From assembly GCA_007123335.1 (NCBI GenBank), contig SKLG01000176.1, positions 1 to 10,977 of the forward strand: 10,977 nt of DNA. Direction: 5' to 3'. The notes under the pieces were generated by a model. It did not search any database. It saw only the letters and a list, made by a program, of their open reading frames with translations, and was not told the origin of the DNA. Shown piece by piece: positions 1 through 6,703 of this stretch (position 1 is the stretch's first letter; every line of letters begins with the position of its first letter). The stretch is from Anaerolineae bacterium (GTDB lineage: Bacteria; Chloroflexota; Anaerolineae; UBA1429). A program made the translations under genes and the position numbers.

Positions 1-1901
1 AGCTGATTTACAGGGTGCTCAAGTGGATCTTTACAAACGCGGCGCGCATCTTTAGCTTTGTCGAGACGGTGGTCAACGGCATGGCCGACATTGTCGCCGG
101 CAACATCGGCGGCATGGCCAAGGCCGTGGAGGCCGCGCTGGCCAAGCTGATCCCGCCGGTGATCGACTTTTTGGCCGGCCTGATCGGACTGGGCGACCTG
201 CCTAACAAGGTGGTGGAGACGGTCAAGAGCATGCAGGAATGGGTCATGTCCATCCTGGACCGGGCCATCGGCTGGCTGGTGGAGCAGGGGCGCAAGTTGC
301 TGGAGGCGGTGGGGTTGGGCAGGGAAGAAGAGCCCGAGGCCGGCGCCGAGGGCGAGCTTGGCCCGGTGGGAGATACGATCAGCTTTACCGGCGGCGACGC
401 GTCGCACCGCATGTGGATTCAGGAGAGCGGCACGACCACCACAGTGATGGTTGCCAGCGGGGAGGAGAGCGTCGGGCAAAAGCTGGCCCGCTGGAAATCC
501 GAGGCGCCCAAGTTGGGCGAGCAGCAGGGCCAAGCGGAGGGCCTCATTTCACAGGCGGTCTCGCAGCTTGGCACCACCGACAAGGAGGCCTATGAGGCAG
601 CGGTGGCCAAACAGCAGGCCGAAGCCCAAGCCAAGGCAGGCGCCGCTGGCACAGGACAAGCCGCAGCTCCCGCCAACAACGCCGTTCAAAAGTTTGAACA
701 GGAGAACCAGCAGGCCATCGAAAAGCAGCAAGGCCTGTCGGAGATCATGGCTCAGCTCTTTGATCTATTCGGTGAGCAACGAGATTTGACCATGATTTAT
801 GCCGAACAACTCGCCATCATCCATTCAGCGGCTCAGCCCACCATCAAGGCCGACCTACAAACATTATCCGATCGAGCTGCCGAGTTCAAGAACTGGTCCG
901 ATGTGCAGACTGCCCTCGAACAAAAGGCTGCTACCAGGAGTATGGTGTCCAAACCTCTAAACAAGGACAACCCCTTTGGCAGCGGTTTCGCCCATGGTTG
1001 GGCTGTCACGGCGGTATATAGGGCCATTCAAGCCACGAAAGCAGAGATGCAGACCGCGGACAAGCCTGTCCGTACCAGGATTAACTCGGTGATGGTGCGC
1101 CTGGCGGAACATGGTCGCGTCCCCTCTACCGCCGGCGCCGACTGGTATCTGGTCAATCACAAAACCCAGTTTCACGCGCCCTCACCGCCCTTTGATGCTA
1201 TGCCCAAGCCTGTGGACAAGACGCGCGAAACCATCTGGCGCGGAACCATGCAAAGCTCGGCGAGCGCTCGCATCAACCAGACCTTCCAGGAGAGAATTAG
1301 GATGGGCCAGGGACCGCCTCCAGGGCCAGAGCTGCCCCAATTCATCCGCCAAGAGATCTGGCGACTGCTCAGCACAGCCTCCCTATCGGTGCGGGGCACT
1401 GATGAGATCCATGTTGAGGTGGACAGCAATACCCGCAACCAAATCACCAGCTATCTGGAGACGGAAACCAAAAATGCCGCAGCCGCAGGCGATACCAGCA
1501 TGCAACGGACGTTGACCTGGTGGCAGGATAACATCTTGACCCCCGAGTTCCACCATGCCTGGCCCCAATGGCTGGGAGGCCCAGCCGAGCAGACTCGAAT
1601 CTACATACCGCGAGCCCTGCACAATTTTGACGGCATCCCAACTGAGCAGCAGAATTTCCCAGGCGGGTTCCATCAGGTGTTCAACACCAAGTTTCAAACC
1701 GCATTCCCCGTTGCCATCAACGATACAGCGGGCTGGCGAGCATTCGTTAGAATCAACCCAGATGCTATACCCATTGTCCACAAGCTCCTGATCGACTCGT
1801 ACCGAGAAGTGCTGGCAACTCTGGGCGGTCAGGGGGCGGCGGCGGCTAATCGCTTTGTCGCAGAGGCCAAAAAGACGTTCGATACGCTCAATTTAACATG
1901 A
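1..1901 (+). CDS. C-terminal part of a DUF4157-type eCIS-associated effector with a predicted HNH-like nuclease tip (5' partial)
   Basis: The reading frame is open to the left edge (first full codon at base 3). The GTG at 15 has no ribosome binding site, so I read this as the end of a larger protein. Numbering from that GTG, residues 1-100 are amphipathic helices with the IPPVIDFLAGLIGLGDLP pattern that I know from the region after the DUF4157 domain in eCIS-associated proteins. An acidic linker follows (103-115), then a short beta-rich segment with ASHRMW (129-134), then a Gln/Ala-rich, probably coiled linker (about 170-240). The C-terminal tip has H513-H514-x-W516-P517, G521-G522, H536, H553 and N557, a layout like His-Me finger (HNH) nuclease toxins such as the SitA6/DUF2380 type. 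The DUF4157 domain itself would lie outside the window. Effector class is fairly sure; nuclease activity and the exact family are inferred from motif layout. An immunity-like gene follows directly. The tip is poorer in GC than the carrier part. Confidence 0.8.
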   Translation, partial: LIYRVLKWIFTNAARIFSFVETVVNGMADIVAGNIGGMAKAVEAALAKLIPPVIDFLAGLIGLGDLPNKVVETVKSMQEWVMSILDRAIGWLVEQGRKLLEAVGLGREEEPEAGAEGELGPVGDTISFTGGDASHRMWIQESGTTTTVMVASGEESVGQKLARWKSEAPKLGEQQGQAEGLISQAVSQLGTTDKEAYEAAVAKQQAEAQAKAGAAGTGQAAAPANNAVQKFEQENQQAIEKQQGLSEIMAQLFDLFGEQRDLTMIYAEQLAIIHSAAQPTIKADLQTLSDRAAEFKNWSDVQTALEQKAATRSMVSKPLNKDNPFGSGFAHGWAVTAVYRAIQATKAEMQTADKPVRTRINSVMVRLAEHGRVPSTAGADWYLVNHKTQFHAPSPPFDAMPKPVDKTRETIWRGTMQSSASARINQTFQERIRMGQGPPPGPELPQFIRQEIWRLLSTASLSVRGTDEIHVEVDSNTRNQITSYLETETKNAAAAGDTSMQRTLTWWQDNILTPEFHHAWPQWLGGPAEQTRIYIPRALHNFDGIPTEQQNFPGGFHQVFNTKFQTAFPVAINDTAGWRAFVRINPDAIPIVHKLLIDSYREVLATLGGQGAAAANRFVAEAKKTFDTLNLT

Positions 1902-1944
1902 TCCGCAACATTGGTGGATCGACGAGCGAGAGTGAGGTTATACT

Positions 1945-2856
1945 GTGGAACGAGTGTACAAGATCACGGCCCTGGTCAGAGATCAAGAGCTGATCGACTT
2001 GGCCCCACAATTGCAGAAAATCAATGTCCTCACCTACCCCTTTGCCGGCGCAGACGCTCATGCGTGGACTTTTGAGGAGGATGATTTTCGGCTCATCCCT
2101 GTGTTACGTGATTGGTTGGCAAACCAAGGAATACACGAGGTCAGGGAAGAGGGAATGCGTCGTTACTCCGAGCAAGATTCCCTAACCGCCAAGCTCGTGC
2201 GCCTCTCCGGTGGAGAGTTAAAGGGAGTACATGTGGTAGAGGATGCGGTGATCCGCGAGGATCGGTGCCCCGATTGCGGTTTTGTAGCAAGACGGATCAC
2301 AGACGAGCCCCGACTGCGTCTGCAACTGCCTGAAGAACCGCGCTCAGAGCTGTTTTGGGTAGATAGCGCCAGCAGTATCTATATCGCGTCTAACGATCTG
2401 TACCAGGCTCTCGAGGATGACGGGTTAGACGCCGGTCTGGCCGTTTTTCCAGTCGAGGTTGAAGGGCTTGATCGCCGCTACTCGGGCTTTTATTCCACCA
2501 TCGATCTGGGCTGGCCGGCCGCGCCTTATGGGCTGACCGGCAATGTGTGTTCAACGTGTGGCCGATCCGTCGTGCGCTCGCCTCAGGCCAGTGACACGAG
2601 GCGCTATCCGGGCTTGCCCCGTTACGGATTCTACCTCACGTTTTACCATCCCAATCGGGATGCTCACTGGATGTGGACAGAAGTCTATGGCCAATGGGTT
2701 CTGCTGATGACGGATAAGGTTCGCGATTGGCTGCGCCATCGAGATGCAATGATGACGGATGCGAACGACCACGTGCGCCAGCCGCTGGTTTACTATGCGC
2801 ACGGTTGGTATCCCGACGAACAAGAACTGGCCTTTCTCGACGAAAAGTACCACTAG
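1945..2856 (+). CDS. Double-CXXCG protein, probable immunity partner of the upstream toxin (SitI6 / Gmx_para_CXXCG-like)
   Basis: This 303-residue protein starts at GTG 1945, with GTGAGG seven bases upstream, and lies 43 bp after the toxin stop, so the two are probably co-transcribed. It has two zinc-ribbon-like motifs, C108-P-D-C111-G and C202-S-T-C205-G, in an acidic, Trp- and Tyr-rich protein without signal peptide or membrane segment, so it should be cytoplasmic. Two well-separated CxxCG motifs define the myxobacterial Gmx_para_CXXCG family, known as SitI6-type immunity proteins, which neutralise SitA6 nuclease-like toxins. Position right after a C-terminal nuclease tip supports the same role here. 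About 100 residues precede the first motif. The link to SitI6 rests on the motif pair and on context, not on an alignment. An unrelated zinc-binding protein remains possible. Confidence 0.68.
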   Translation: MERVYKITALVRDQELIDLAPQLQKINVLTYPFAGADAHAWTFEEDDFRLIPVLRDWLANQGIHEVREEGMRRYSEQDSLTAKLVRLSGGELKGVHVVEDAVIREDRCPDCGFVARRITDEPRLRLQLPEEPRSELFWVDSASSIYIASNDLYQALEDDGLDAGLAVFPVEVEGLDRRYSGFYSTIDLGWPAAPYGLTGNVCSTCGRSVVRSPQASDTRRYPGLPRYGFYLTFYHPNRDAHWMWTEVYGQWVLLMTDKVRDWLRHRDAMMTDANDHVRQPLVYYAHGWYPDEQELAFLDEKYH

Positions 2857-2869
2857 AGGAGATGGATGG

Positions 2870-3802
2870 CTATCTCGGCTTGCCAAGCGCGACCTGTACC
2901 GCGGCGATGTCCCGCTTAAGCTCGCCCTGAATACCATCCAGCAGGCTCTGAAGCCTCTTGAGGTGTGTCAATACCTCGGGCAACGTTGCCGTACCCAGAC
3001 TCCGATTGCTCGCGATGATGTCTGGCGCCGGGGGGGCATCGTCCAATCGGTCTGCCCGAATCTCTTCGTAGAGCTCCATCGTGAGCCGCGAAGGCTCGAC
3101 GTCGAGTTCCTCGCGCAGCGCCGTCGCGCAGCGCTGGAACTGGCGCAGAGCGTCGGTGCGGTTGCCCGCCAAATAGTACAGGCGCATGAGTTGGCGATGG
3201 GTGCGCTCATGCGCCCGATCATAACTCAAGACCTTTTGCGCGTAGGCCATGCCGGTTTCATATTCTTGGCGCGATTCACAGCAGCGAAGCAGCTTGCCAA
3301 GCAACACCAGGTACATATTCTGCAATCGCTCTCGTTCCAGTATGCACCAATCCTCATAGCAGCCTTCCAGCAGATCCCCGGCATAAATCTGGGCGGCCGT
3401 GTGAAGCGCCTCGACGCCATCGTTCGAAAGCTCCTCGCCCGGCGTGCCGCGCAGTGAAACGCAGATCTCCTCAAAAGCCAGCACATCGACCCATAGGTCC
3501 AGATCATGATTCAGTTGGACCCACTCCTGCTCTGCTAGTATGACGGAATCTTTGTCGTTCACATAGTTTTGCAGTGCCGAGTTGATCTGCCAGATGGTTT
3601 GACGCAGATACTTGCGAGATTGGGCGGTGGATTGATTGCCCCAGAGCATCGAGGCCAGCGCCTCTCGGGAGTGAGAGCGGCTATGGTGGATCAGGAGATA
3701 GCTCAGTAATACCTGCAACTTGCCGGCTTCCAGGCCTGTCAGCTCCTCTCGATCCAATTCCACACGGAACCTGCCAAACAGATGAACTCGCATCGTGTTC
3801 AT
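2870..3802 (-). CDS. BTAD (SARP-type) transcriptional regulator
   Basis: This is a 310-residue cytoplasmic DNA-binding regulator. Residues 1-100 form an OmpR-like winged helix (start MRVHLFGRFRVEL, helix region REALASMLWG and the recognition-like YLRQTIWQINSAL). Residues 105-250 are the helical bacterial transcriptional activator domain, with the typical end EELDVEPSRL..ELYEEI. A C-terminal helix (275-305, heptad-like leucines) may serve dimerisation. No AAA or TPR effector domain is attached, as in small SARPs. I chose ATG 3802 over the in-frame ATG 3808 because GGAGG sits 7 bases from the former and only 1 from the latter. The gene converges on the immunity gene with 13 bp between stops and no visible terminator. 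Such regulators usually activate nearby gene clusters. The target here is unknown; the effector locus and the divergent neighbours are both candidates. Confidence 0.93.
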   Translation of the reverse strand: MNTMRVHLFGRFRVELDREELTGLEAGKLQVLLSYLLIHHSRSHSREALASMLWGNQSTAQSRKYLRQTIWQINSALQNYVNDKDSVILAEQEWVQLNHDLDLWVDVLAFEEICVSLRGTPGEELSNDGVEALHTAAQIYAGDLLEGCYEDWCILERERLQNMYLVLLGKLLRCCESRQEYETGMAYAQKVLSYDRAHERTHRQLMRLYYLAGNRTDALRQFQRCATALREELDVEPSRLTMELYEEIRADRLDDAPPAPDIIASNRSLGTATLPEVLTHLKRLQSLLDGIQGELKRDIAAVQVALGKPR

Positions 3803-3809
3803 TGTCATG

Positions 3810-3814
3810 CCTCC
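3810..3814 (-). promoter_or_regulatory. Ribosome binding site deciding the BTAD regulator start
   Basis: GGAGG on the minus strand lies 7 bases before ATG 3802 but only 1 base before the alternative ATG 3808, so translation should start at 3802 (310 residues instead of 312). Confidence 0.7.
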
Positions 3815-3910
3815 GTTGACTATGCCTTAGCTTTTGTGCGAATTCACGTTCGTTTACGGCGAATGACCAGGCGAGATGTATCGGTTCAATCTAGCTGAAA
3901 GTTTGCCGGG

Positions 3911-3948
3911 TCGTTCGCAACATGGGTCCAAGATCCATGCGCAAACGA
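3911..3948. repeat. Imperfect inverted repeat upstream of the BTAD regulator, candidate operator
   Basis: An 18-base left arm (3911-3928) and a 17-base right arm (3932-3948) flank a 3-base centre. The arms pair with two mismatches and one single-base gap; the cores CATGG/CCATG and the outer TCGTT/AACGA pair exactly. It lies about 110 bp upstream of the regulator start. The outer half-site TCGTTTGCG (minus strand) recurs as TCGTTTACG at 3850-3858. There is no T-run on either side, so a protein-binding site fits better than a terminator. Confidence 0.55.
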
Positions 3949-4390
3949 AAGCCTATCGGCGGCACGAGTCAAAAGAGGGTAGGAAGCCGACCGGCTGCGA
4001 GATCAAAAAGTGGCGCCAACCCTGCTGAGGGATCTGCCAGCCCTTTCGACGACAACCAGGCCGAATGGAGTGTTTGAATGAGTGGGCGATATCCAACAGT
4101 TTCTAGACAACGACTGGCGGACTGTTCTTACAAATCGTAGCTACATTTCTGGTGTCGCGCAAGCAGTGGATGTCGCTTCTCTTTATGCTTGCCGAAGCGA
4201 CGATGGGCAAATTCACTCCTGTTCAAAGTTATACGACCCAACTATGTTGAGTAGCTGATCACCTTTTACTATCATCAGTCAGAGATGTCAAGCTTTCGAA
4301 GGATGTGCCTGCAACACAGGCAGATGAAGCGCAAGTGTGCATCACCGCAGATGCCCGGCACGATATTCAAGATACGGCTGTGGGCGTCGC

Positions 4391-5254
4391 TCAGTCGCCC
4401 ATCCAATCTCCGCCGTCCACGTGGATGACGTGACCGGTCATATACGACGAGTCGCTGGAGGCCAAAAAGATGAACGCCGGCGCCACCTCGTCTGGCTGCC
4501 CGGCCCGCTTCATTAGCGTGTCGGACCCAAAGGTCTCCACCTTGTCGGGGCCAAAGGTGGCGGGGATGAGGGGGGTCCAGATGGGGCCCGGCGCCACGGC
4601 GTTGACCCGTATGCCTCTGTCCGCCAGGTTCTGGGCCAGGCAGCGGGTAAAGCCGACGATGGCCCCCTTGGTGGCCCCATAGTCGATGAGCTCTGCCGAG
4701 CCCCGGTAGGGAACGATGGAGGTGGTGTTGACAATCACATCCCCCTCCTTCATGTGCGGCAGGGCTGCCTTGGTCAAAAAGAACATGGCGTCGATATTCG
4801 TGCGGAACGTTCGTTGCCACTGCTCCGTCGTGATATCCTCCAGCTTTTCCTGAGGATGCTGTTCAGCGGCATTGTTGACGAGGATATCGATCTGGCCAAA
4901 CCTTTCCATCGTCTGCTGGACGATCTGCTGACAGAATGTTTCCTCGCCGATATCGCCGGCCATCGTGATGGCTTTTCGCCCTGCCTCTTGAGCCAGCTCC
5001 TTGGTCTTGTTCGCATCCTCATGCTCGTTGAGGTAGGCGATCACGACATCAGCCCCCTCCTTGGCAAAGCCGATGGCTGTAGCCCGGCCTATGCCGCTAT
5101 CACCGCCGGTGATAATGGCCACCTTGCCCTCCAGCTTGCCACTGCCACGATAGTTCCTCATCTCGGATTGGGGCTCGGGCTGCATGGCCCGTTCCGTCCC
5201 CGGAGGCTGCTGCTGCTGCGCGGGACGCTGTTTGGTCTCCTCACTATTGGACAT
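4391..5254 (-). CDS. Short-chain dehydrogenase/reductase, general-stress type (YghA/YdaD-like)
   Basis: This 287-residue cytoplasmic NAD(P)-dependent oxidoreductase has all classical SDR marks: TGGDSGIG at 49-56 (dinucleotide binding), NNAA at 127-130 (in place of NNAG), S179, the active site Y192-x3-K196, and PG at 222-223. The first 40 residues are a Gln/Pro-rich, probably disordered leader ending in YRGSGKLEGK. That leader and the total length are typical of the YghA / general stress protein 39 group, some members of which are stress-induced; their substrates are mostly unsettled. The start at 5254 is supported by AAAGGAG five bases upstream; a longer in-frame start at 5284 lacks such a site. 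The gene is transcribed away from the O-methyltransferase across a 355-bp shared upstream region. Substrate cannot be assigned from the sequence. Confidence 0.94.
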   Translation of the reverse strand: MSNSEETKQRPAQQQQPPGTERAMQPEPQSEMRNYRGSGKLEGKVAIITGGDSGIGRATAIGFAKEGADVVIAYLNEHEDANKTKELAQEAGRKAITMAGDIGEETFCQQIVQQTMERFGQIDILVNNAAEQHPQEKLEDITTEQWQRTFRTNIDAMFFLTKAALPHMKEGDVIVNTTSIVPYRGSAELIDYGATKGAIVGFTRCLAQNLADRGIRVNAVAPGPIWTPLIPATFGPDKVETFGSDTLMKRAGQPDEVAPAFIFLASSDSSYMTGHVIHVDGGDWMGD

Positions 5255-5259
5255 GGTTA

Positions 5260-5266
5260 CTCCTTT
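5260..5266 (-). promoter_or_regulatory. Ribosome binding site deciding the dehydrogenase start
   Basis: AAAGGAG on the minus strand, 5 bases before ATG 5254. It favours this start over the upstream in-frame ATG at 5284, which would add ten residues unlike the family. Confidence 0.75.
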
Positions 5267-5411
5267 ATGCTTGACCCTCCCCATAGCGATGTTAGAGGTA
5301 GGGTTCTACACGCGCCGAATCCTCATGTACGTCACTTGGTGAGAACCTATCTGCGAGTCCGTTTTCTACGAGTTCATCCTATCCTATACTCCTTTTTAGT
5401 CATCGGCTGCA

Positions 5412-5433
5412 GGCACTGTTTAGAACAGTTGCC
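5412..5433. promoter_or_regulatory. Perfect inverted repeat ACTGTT-TAG-AACAGT, candidate operator
   Basis: A 15-bp perfect dyad (5415-5429, 6-base arms, 3-base centre) is flanked by GGC and GCC, which extend the symmetry if one T (5430) is looped out. Its right end shares bases with the -35 box of the adjacent promoter, where a bound repressor would block RNA polymerase. The arms resemble half of a LexA site, but the CTGT-ACAG spacing is too short for the known LexA boxes. Confidence 0.55.
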
Positions 5434-5457
5434 CTCCGTCTCAACTCTGTGTAAAAT
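5429..5457 (+). promoter_or_regulatory. Sigma-70-like promoter for the O-methyltransferase
   Basis: TTGCCC (5429-5434, 4 of 6 to TTGACA), a 17-base spacer and TAAAAT (5452-5457, 5 of 6 to TATAAT). Transcription would start near 5464, leaving a leader of about 145 bases before GTG 5610. The -35 box overlaps the end of the inverted repeat. Confidence 0.5.
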
Positions 5458-5600
5458 GTTCCAAACGCACAGCTGGCTAGCAACTGATCTACCGAGAGAA
5501 TGCCTAGTCGTGCGTCCGTGGCACCGTGAACAAGAGACCAGAGTTCGCTCGCATCCCCCCCACATTGCGTCCGGCGTGCGGCTTATCGCAACGACAGAGT

Positions 5601-5605
5601 GGAGG
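5601..5605 (+). promoter_or_regulatory. Ribosome binding site deciding the O-methyltransferase start
   Basis: GGAGG lies 4 bases before GTG 5610. The spacing is short but usable. The resulting N-terminus, DIWECALGFMDSQVLLTAEE, matches where family members normally begin; the upstream GTG 5526 would add 28 residues with no family resemblance. Confidence 0.6.
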
Positions 5606-5609
5606 TTAC

Positions 5610-6617
5610 GTGGATATTTGGGAATGCGCTCTCGGCTTTATGGACTCTCAGGTCTTGCTCACCGCCGAGGAACTCGGCGTCTTTGACTACCTCGACGCCG
5701 GCCCACGTACGGCTGAGGAGGTGGCCACCGCCATCGACATGCCCCCTGATTCGACCAAGCGGCTCCTCACCGCCCTGTGCGCCCTCGGTCTCACTCAACG
5801 GCAGCCCGATGGGCGTTATATCAACGGCCCCGAGGCGGCAGAACAACTGGTGAGCACCAAGCCGGGCTATATCGGGATGATGTTCGTCCACCTGCGCGAG
5901 GATCTTTATCCTGTCTGGCACTATTTCAAAGAGACACTCTGCGAGCGCCAGCCCCAATGGGAGCGTGCTTTTGGCAAGAACGCCCATCCTACCCAAGAGA
6001 TGTACTCGGACCCCGACACGTTGCGGGCCTTTATGGAGGGCATGCACGCCATCAGCTACCAGGCGGCCGCCGAGTTTGCCGCCGCTGTGCCGGAATTGGA
6101 GACGGTGAGACACCTTGTCGATGTGGGCGGGGCTAGCGGCGCCTTTGTGATCGCCGTCTGTCAGGCACACACCCAGTTGCACGGCACCATCATGGATCTG
6201 CCTCAGGTGGCCCCCATCGTCAAAGACTTGGTGCGAAAGAGTGGCCTGGAGGATCGCGTTGACTTTTATGAGGCCGACTTTTTCAACGACCCCTTCCCCA
6301 AGGGAGTCGATGCCTTTTCTCTAGGGTTCGTCCTCCACGACTGGGATACGGAGCAAGGCTCCTACCTAATGGAGCAGATCTCCCAATCCATCGAACCGGG
6401 AGGGCTGCTCATTATCGGTGAGTATCTGCTGAATCAAGATCGCACCGGGCCGCTCTTTGTGGCCCGTAGCGATCTGAACATGCTCGTGGCCGCCCAGGGC
6501 CGGGAGCGCACGGCCCAAGAGTATGCCGATTGGATCGCTCAACACGGCTTTGCGCTGGAACGCATTCAACCCACCTCCAAGGGCAAGAACTTTATGATCG
6601 CCCGGCACACGGGCTGA
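5610..6617 (+). CDS. SAM-dependent O-methyltransferase, family 2 (hydroxyindole/caffeate OMT type)
   Basis: This 335-residue cytoplasmic enzyme should transfer a methyl group from S-adenosylmethionine to a hydroxyl of a small aromatic or polyketide-like molecule. Residues 1-85 are the winged-helix dimerisation domain (LLTAEELGVFDYL; TAEEVATAIDMPPDSTKRLLTALCALGL). The C-terminal half is the Rossmann methyltransferase: DVGGASG at 171-177 (SAM loop), MDLPQV at 195-200 (acidic residue for the SAM ribose), EADFF at 221-225, and VLHDW at 241-245 with H243 as the likely catalytic base. All key residues are present and the length is normal. GTG 5610 is chosen as start because of GGAGG just upstream and the fit to the family N-terminus. 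It stands alone on its strand, diverges from the dehydrogenase and converges on the glycosyltransferase operon, so its natural substrate is not indicated by context. Confidence 0.92.
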   Translation: MDIWECALGFMDSQVLLTAEELGVFDYLDAGPRTAEEVATAIDMPPDSTKRLLTALCALGLTQRQPDGRYINGPEAAEQLVSTKPGYIGMMFVHLREDLYPVWHYFKETLCERQPQWERAFGKNAHPTQEMYSDPDTLRAFMEGMHAISYQAAAEFAAAVPELETVRHLVDVGGASGAFVIAVCQAHTQLHGTIMDLPQVAPIVKDLVRKSGLEDRVDFYEADFFNDPFPKGVDAFSLGFVLHDWDTEQGSYLMEQISQSIEPGGLLIIGEYLLNQDRTGPLFVARSDLNMLVAAQGRERTAQEYADWIAQHGFALERIQPTSKGKNFMIARHTG

Positions 6618-6703
6618 CGCTGTTACCATGTCCGGCTCGTCATCACGCTCACTCGGGCACAGATCGAAGATGACATAAAGGGAGTGGAGGCGGCGGACAA
6701 TGT

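Larger units (their letters stand above)
3803..4390. other. Long intergenic region (588 bp) without a convincing gene
   Basis: The stretch separates two minus-strand genes. It is less GC-rich than its neighbours. It must hold the promoter of the BTAD regulator, but I see no good -35/-10 pair. It does hold a quasi-palindrome (3911-3948) and a related half-site at 3850-3858. A frame open from GTG 4082 to 4258 (58 codons) shows no codon bias, no recognised domain and only a distant GGAG. A 6-bp stem with a 5-base loop at 4306-4322 lies about 70 bp past the dehydrogenase stop, without a T-run, and is at best a weak terminator. No tRNA, transposase remnant or repeat array was recognised. Confidence 0.6.
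5255..5609. other. Divergent intergenic region (355 bp) between dehydrogenase and O-methyltransferase
   Basis: This shared upstream region is less GC-rich than its flanks. It contains the dehydrogenase ribosome binding site, a perfect inverted repeat (5415-5429), a sigma-70-like promoter toward the methyltransferase (5429-5457) and a C7 run near 5565. I could not find an equally good promoter for the dehydrogenase. Translation of 5526-5609 in the methyltransferase frame gives a Pro/Arg-rich stretch unlike the family, so I treat it as untranslated leader. Confidence 0.6.

Noticed and set aside
1570..1586. 7-bp perfect hairpin (GGCTGGG-AGG-CCCAGCC)
   Set aside because: It lies in the codons of the conserved LGGPA part of the nuclease-like motif and is explained by coding; no sign of regulation.
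4082..4258. 58-codon plus-strand frame with GTG start in the 588-bp gap
   Set aside because: No codon bias, no recognised domain, and the nearest GGAG is 11 bases away; a frame of this size is common by chance at this base composition.
4306..4322. TGCCTG-CAACA-CAGGCA stem-loop downstream of the dehydrogenase
   Set aside because: Only a 6-bp stem, about 70 bp after the stop and without a T-run; too weak to call a terminator.
5415..5429. LexA/SOS box
   Set aside because: The CTGT and ACAG halves are 5 bases apart, whereas the CTGT-N8-ACAG box needs 8, and neither neighbour is an SOS gene.
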